This document shows, in pieces, positions 61,018-64,000 of a stretch of 64,000 nucleotides of DNA. The notes beneath the pieces are model-generated. The model was not told the origin of the DNA. It was given only the letters and a program-made list of their open reading frames with translations, and searched no databases. Every line of letters begins with the position of its first letter. Positions within the stretch are counted from its first letter, which is position 1. Source of the stretch: an uncultured Bacteroides sp. (GTDB taxonomy: Bacteria > Bacteroidota > Bacteroidia > Bacteroidales > Bacteroidaceae); contig CASDXG010000079.1 in the NCBI GenBank assembly GCA_949285025.1, positions 1 to 64,000 of the forward strand, read 5' to 3'. Both the position numbers and the translations under genes were made by a program.

Positions 61018-61893
61018 ATGGATTTAGTTTTGATAGCAGTAATTATACTTGGATTAATCGGCTTGGTTTCTGCGATAATCCTGTTTATGGCATCAAAAAA
61101 GTTTGCAGTTTATGAAGACCCCCGCATCGCTCGTGTGGCAGAAGTCCTGCCTCAGGCAAATTGTGGAGGCTGTGGTTTTCCGGGATGTTCAGGTTTTGCA
61201 TCAGCATGTGTAAAAGCATCTTCATTAGAAGGCAAGTTCTGCCCGGTAGGAGGACAGCCTGTAATGGATAGAATAGCCGGTATTTTAGGATTGGAGTCAG
61301 TGGCTTCAGAACCAAAGGTTGCTGTCGTTCGTTGTAACGGAACCTGTGAGAATCGTCCTCGTATTACAGAATACAACGGAGTCGTTTCGTGTACTGTGGC
61401 AAATCTTACTTATGGTGGAGAAACCGGTTGCTCATTTGGTTGTTTGGGATGCGGCGATTGTGTTTCGGTTTGTCCGTTTGATGCAATTCATATGAATGCG
61501 GAAACCGGTCTGCCTGAGGTGGATGAAAATAAATGTACTGCGTGTGGGGCGTGTGAGAAAGCCTGTCCGCGACATATAATTGAATTACGTCCTCGAGGAA
61601 AGAACAATCGTCGTGTTTATGTACAGTGTGTAAACAAAGATAAAGGTGCCGTTGCACGGAAAGCATGTCTGGCGGCTTGTATCGGATGCGGCAAATGTGT
61701 AAAAGTATGTCCTTTCGGTGCAATTGAGATAGAAAGCAATTTGGCTTATATAGATCCGGCGAAATGTAAATCATGCCGTAAGTGTGAATTGGAATGCCCT
61801 CAAGGGACTATCGTGGCAAAGAACTTTCCTCCTCGTAAGGTAAAACCGGGAAGTGAAGTCATCTCTTCTGATGTTTTGGCAAATGAAAGTTGA
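61018..61893 (+). CDS. rnfB: Rnf electron transport complex, subunit B
   Basis: Iron-sulfur subunit of the ion-translocating ferredoxin:NAD oxidoreductase. It has 291 residues. An N-terminal transmembrane helix (about 5-26) is followed by the NCGGCGFPGCSGFASAC cluster site near residue 50. Four [4Fe-4S] motifs then follow: CLGCGDCVSVCP, CTACGACEKACP, CIGCGKCVKVCP and CKSCRKCELECP. The complex couples ferredoxin oxidation to sodium or proton export. It is followed by rnfC after 38 nt. Confidence 0.96.
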   Translation: MDLVLIAVIILGLIGLVSAIILFMASKKFAVYEDPRIARVAEVLPQANCGGCGFPGCSGFASACVKASSLEGKFCPVGGQPVMDRIAGILGLESVASEPKVAVVRCNGTCENRPRITEYNGVVSCTVANLTYGGETGCSFGCLGCGDCVSVCPFDAIHMNAETGLPEVDENKCTACGACEKACPRHIIELRPRGKNNRRVYVQCVNKDKGAVARKACLAACIGCGKCVKVCPFGAIEIESNLAYIDPAKCKSCRKCELECPQGTIVAKNFPPRKVKPGSEVISSDVLANES

Positions 61894-61931
61894 ATAATCT
61901 TTTAAATTAACTGTTTAATACAATTATCATA

Positions 61932-63269
61932 GTGAAGACATTTCGAATAGGCGGAGTGCATCCTGCAGAAAATAAGTTATCTTCAGGGAAAGCAATTGAG
62001 ACACTGTTAGTACCGGAACGTGCCGTATTTCCTTTGTCACAGCATATCGGAGCACCGGCAATTCCCGTTGTTGAAAAAGGAGACCGGGTGAAAGCAGGAA
62101 CGAAAATAGCGGAAGCCGGCGGGTTTGTTTCGGCAGCAATACATTCTTCTGTGTCTGGGATTGTGAGTAAAATCGATAAAATCATAGATGCAAGCGGTTA
62201 TAGCAAACCGGCTATCTTTGTTGATGTGGAAGGTGATGAGTGGGAAGATTCAATAGACCGTTCGGCATCTTTGATAAGAGAATGCAACCTCTCTTCAGAG
62301 GAAATTGTAAAACGGATAAAAGACGCCGGGATAGTGGGAATGGGAGGGGCATGTTTTCCTACACATGTCAAGTTGTCTCCTCCACCCGGTTGCAAGGCTG
62401 AATGCATAATTATCAATGCTGTAGAATGTGAGCCCTATCTTACTTCCGATCATCGTTTGATGCTTGAGAAAACAGAAGAGATATTGGTAGGTGTAACTCT
62501 GTTAATGAAGGCGGTAAATGTGGAGAAAGCCTATATCGGTATTGAAAACAATAAAAAGGATGCAATTCGGCTTATGAAAGAAAAAGCCGTATCTTATTCG
62601 GGCATAACGATTGTTCCTTTAAAAGTAAAGTATCCGCAAGGTGGGGAAAAGCAATTAATTGATGCGGTAATTGGTCGTCAGGTTCCGGCTCCTCCAGCCA
62701 TTCCTATTAATGTAGGTGCGATAGTTCAGAACGTAGGAACCGCCTTTGCTGTATATGAGGCTGTGCAGAAAAATAAACCTTTATTTGAACGGATTGTAAC
62801 CGTAACAGGGAAATCTGTGGCGAATCCGTCGAACTTTCTGGTGCGTATGGGTACACCGATGAGGCAACTTATCGATGCTGTCGGTGGATTGCCGGAAGAT
62901 TCCGGTAAAATAATAGGAGGAGGTCCGATGATGGGTAAGGCTTTGGTAAATCTTGATGTCCCGGTATGCAAAGGTTCTTCCGGACTTTTAGTGATGACGG
63001 AGGAGGAAGCTCGCCGCTCGGATCCGCAGCCGTGTATTCGTTGTGCGAAATGTGTGACAGCATGTCCGATGGGGTTGGAACCATTTTTATTGGCGACATG
63101 TTCGGCAAACGGCGATTGGGAGCGGGTAGAACATGAGATGATTATGTCGTGTATTGAGTGTGGATCTTGTCAATTTACGTGTCCTTCTCATCGCCCGATA
63201 CTTGATTATATACGTTTGGGTAAAGGAAAAGTGGGCGGTATTATCCGTGCACGTAATGCAAAGAAATAA
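61932..63269 (+). CDS. rnfC: Rnf electron transport complex, subunit C
   Basis: NADH-, FMN- and Fe-S-binding subunit, 445 residues. It starts with GTG at 61932 (MKTFRIGGVHPAENK), the normal start of RnfC. The flavin/NADH-binding part includes GIVGMGGACFPTHVKL and GIENNKKDA. VNVGAIVQNVGTAFAVYEAV, then two [4Fe-4S] motifs, CIRCAKCVTACPMGLEP and CIECGSCQFTCPSHRPIL, occur near the C-terminus. It lies between rnfB and rnfD. No C-terminal Lys/Ala repeats are present, unlike the long E. coli RsxC. Confidence 0.96.
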   Translation: MKTFRIGGVHPAENKLSSGKAIETLLVPERAVFPLSQHIGAPAIPVVEKGDRVKAGTKIAEAGGFVSAAIHSSVSGIVSKIDKIIDASGYSKPAIFVDVEGDEWEDSIDRSASLIRECNLSSEEIVKRIKDAGIVGMGGACFPTHVKLSPPPGCKAECIIINAVECEPYLTSDHRLMLEKTEEILVGVTLLMKAVNVEKAYIGIENNKKDAIRLMKEKAVSYSGITIVPLKVKYPQGGEKQLIDAVIGRQVPAPPAIPINVGAIVQNVGTAFAVYEAVQKNKPLFERIVTVTGKSVANPSNFLVRMGTPMRQLIDAVGGLPEDSGKIIGGGPMMGKALVNLDVPVCKGSSGLLVMTEEEARRSDPQPCIRCAKCVTACPMGLEPFLLATCSANGDWERVEHEMIMSCIECGSCQFTCPSHRPILDYIRLGKGKVGGIIRARNAKK

Positions 63270-63284
63270 TAGAATCTTTTTAGT

Positions 63285-64000
63285 ATGGCAGATAAATTAA
63301 TTATATCGTTGTCTCCTCATGTACATAGTGGCGATAGTGTGCAGAAAAATATGTACGGAGTGATAATTGCTTTGATACCGGCTTTGCTTGTATCGTTTTA
63401 TATGTTTGGTTTAGGGGCTGTAATTGTTTCGCTTACTTCGGTGGTGTCTTGTCTCTTTTTTGAATGGGCGATTACGAAGTTTATTCTAAAAAGAAACAGA
63501 ACGACTATAGCGGATGGTTCGGCTGCTTTGACGGGACTTTTGTTGGCTTTTAATCTTCCGTCGAATCTTCCATTGTGGATTATTGTGATAGGAGCCCTTG
63601 TTGCTATCGGAATAGGGAAGATGACTTTCGGAGGTTTAGGTTGTAATCCATTTAATCCGGCGTTGGTGGGACGTGTGTTTTTATTGATTTCTTTTCCGGT
63701 TCAGATGACATCTTGGCCGTTGGCCGGGCAACTTTTAAGTTATACTGATGCAGAAACCGGAGCAACTCCTTTGGCTTTGATGAAACAGGCGATTCATGGA
63801 GAAACGGAAGCATTGAAGCAATTGCCTGATACATTGGATTTGTTCTTAGGGAATAATCCTGGATGTATCGGAGAAATAAGTGTTGTGGCTTTGTTGATAG
63901 GCCTGTTTTATATGCTATGGAAGAAGATAATTTCCTGGCATATTCCATTGTCTATCATCGCATCTGTTTTTGTTTTTTCCGGTTTGATGCATTGTATGGC
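63285..64000 (+). CDS. rnfD: Rnf electron transport complex, subunit D (partial, runs off the window)
   Basis: The frame starts at ATG 63285, 15 nt after rnfC, and continues open to the window end (238 codons seen). It begins MADKLIISLSPHVHSGDSVQ, the normal RnfD start. Several transmembrane helices follow, and ADGSAALTGLLLAFNLP and FGGLGCNPFNPALVGRV are family motifs. The TGATPLALMK sequence near residue 160 is the covalent-FMN attachment site. rnfG, E and A presumably follow beyond the window. Confidence 0.94.
   Translation, partial: MADKLIISLSPHVHSGDSVQKNMYGVIIALIPALLVSFYMFGLGAVIVSLTSVVSCLFFEWAITKFILKRNRTTIADGSAALTGLLLAFNLPSNLPLWIIVIGALVAIGIGKMTFGGLGCNPFNPALVGRVFLLISFPVQMTSWPLAGQLLSYTDAETGATPLALMKQAIHGETEALKQLPDTLDLFLGNNPGCIGEISVVALLIGLFYMLWKKIISWHIPLSIIASVFVFSGLMHCM

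Overview
The window looks like chromosomal DNA of a gut-type Bacteroidales (Bacteroidota) bacterium. The main clues are repeated promoter -7 boxes of the form TAnnTTTG with an occasional TTG 19 nt upstream, few Shine-Dalgarno sites, a pyrophosphate-type phosphofructokinase, an Hc1-like mini-histone, NPFxVPEGYF-type proteins beside ECF sigma factors, an rseC-rnfBCD start of an Rnf operon, and several secreted glycosidases (GH78, GH92, a GH106-like protein). I cannot name the genus. No rRNA, tRNA, CRISPR array, insertion sequence or prophage was found.

Layout. 0.3-5.1 kb (+): PPi-phosphofructokinase, GH25 lysozyme-like protein, GDP-mannose pyrophosphorylase, DUF368/PopT polyprenyl-phosphate carrier. 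5.1-8.4 kb (-): TPR protein and glutaminyl-tRNA synthetase, then a gap with a probable ~90-nt small RNA. 9-16.3 kb: rarA, a D-2-hydroxyacid dehydrogenase overlapping a C_GCAxxG_C_C protein, a small winged-helix protein, a secreted TonB-C-like protein (-), aquaporin, mazG and an S37 peptidase. 16.4-23.1 kb (-): ECF sigma module, rnz, rpsA, SIMPL protein, GlcNAc-kinase-like protein, SlyD-like isomerase. 23.3-29.5 kb (+): ilvD-ilvB-ilvN-acyl-ACP thioesterase-ilvC, preceded by a promoter, a branched-chain-rich leader peptide and an intrinsic terminator, the layout of transcription attenuation. 29.6-32.9 kb: nitroreductase and a GH78 lipoprotein. 33-41.1 kb (-): four tightly spaced genes for a GT2-HIT fusion protein, a SpoIID/LytB protein without a signal peptide, an AmpG-like transporter broken at a T10 tract, and a large secreted glycosidase. 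41.2-52 kb: rlmN, DUF4837 lipoprotein, pdxA, a FucP-like sugar porter, GH92, PfkB kinase, myo-inositol-phosphate synthase, CDF metal exporter. 52.1-58.3 kb: a 58-residue histone-like protein, a 1471-residue double sensor kinase, its response regulator and a membrane protein. 58.3-64 kb: TlpA-like lipoprotein, ECF sigma factor, rseC, rnfB, rnfC and the first part of rnfD.

The most unusual system is the double kinase. It reads as two complete membrane sensor kinases fused head to tail, with reciprocal losses: the first half keeps the ATP-binding motifs but has no phospho-acceptor histidine, while the second keeps the histidine but has lost the ATP-binding motifs. The ilv attenuator, the GT2-HIT operon with its homopolymer frameshift, a hairpin covering the start codon of an ECF sigma gene, and the rnz promoter set inside the rpsA terminator are the other signals most worth testing.
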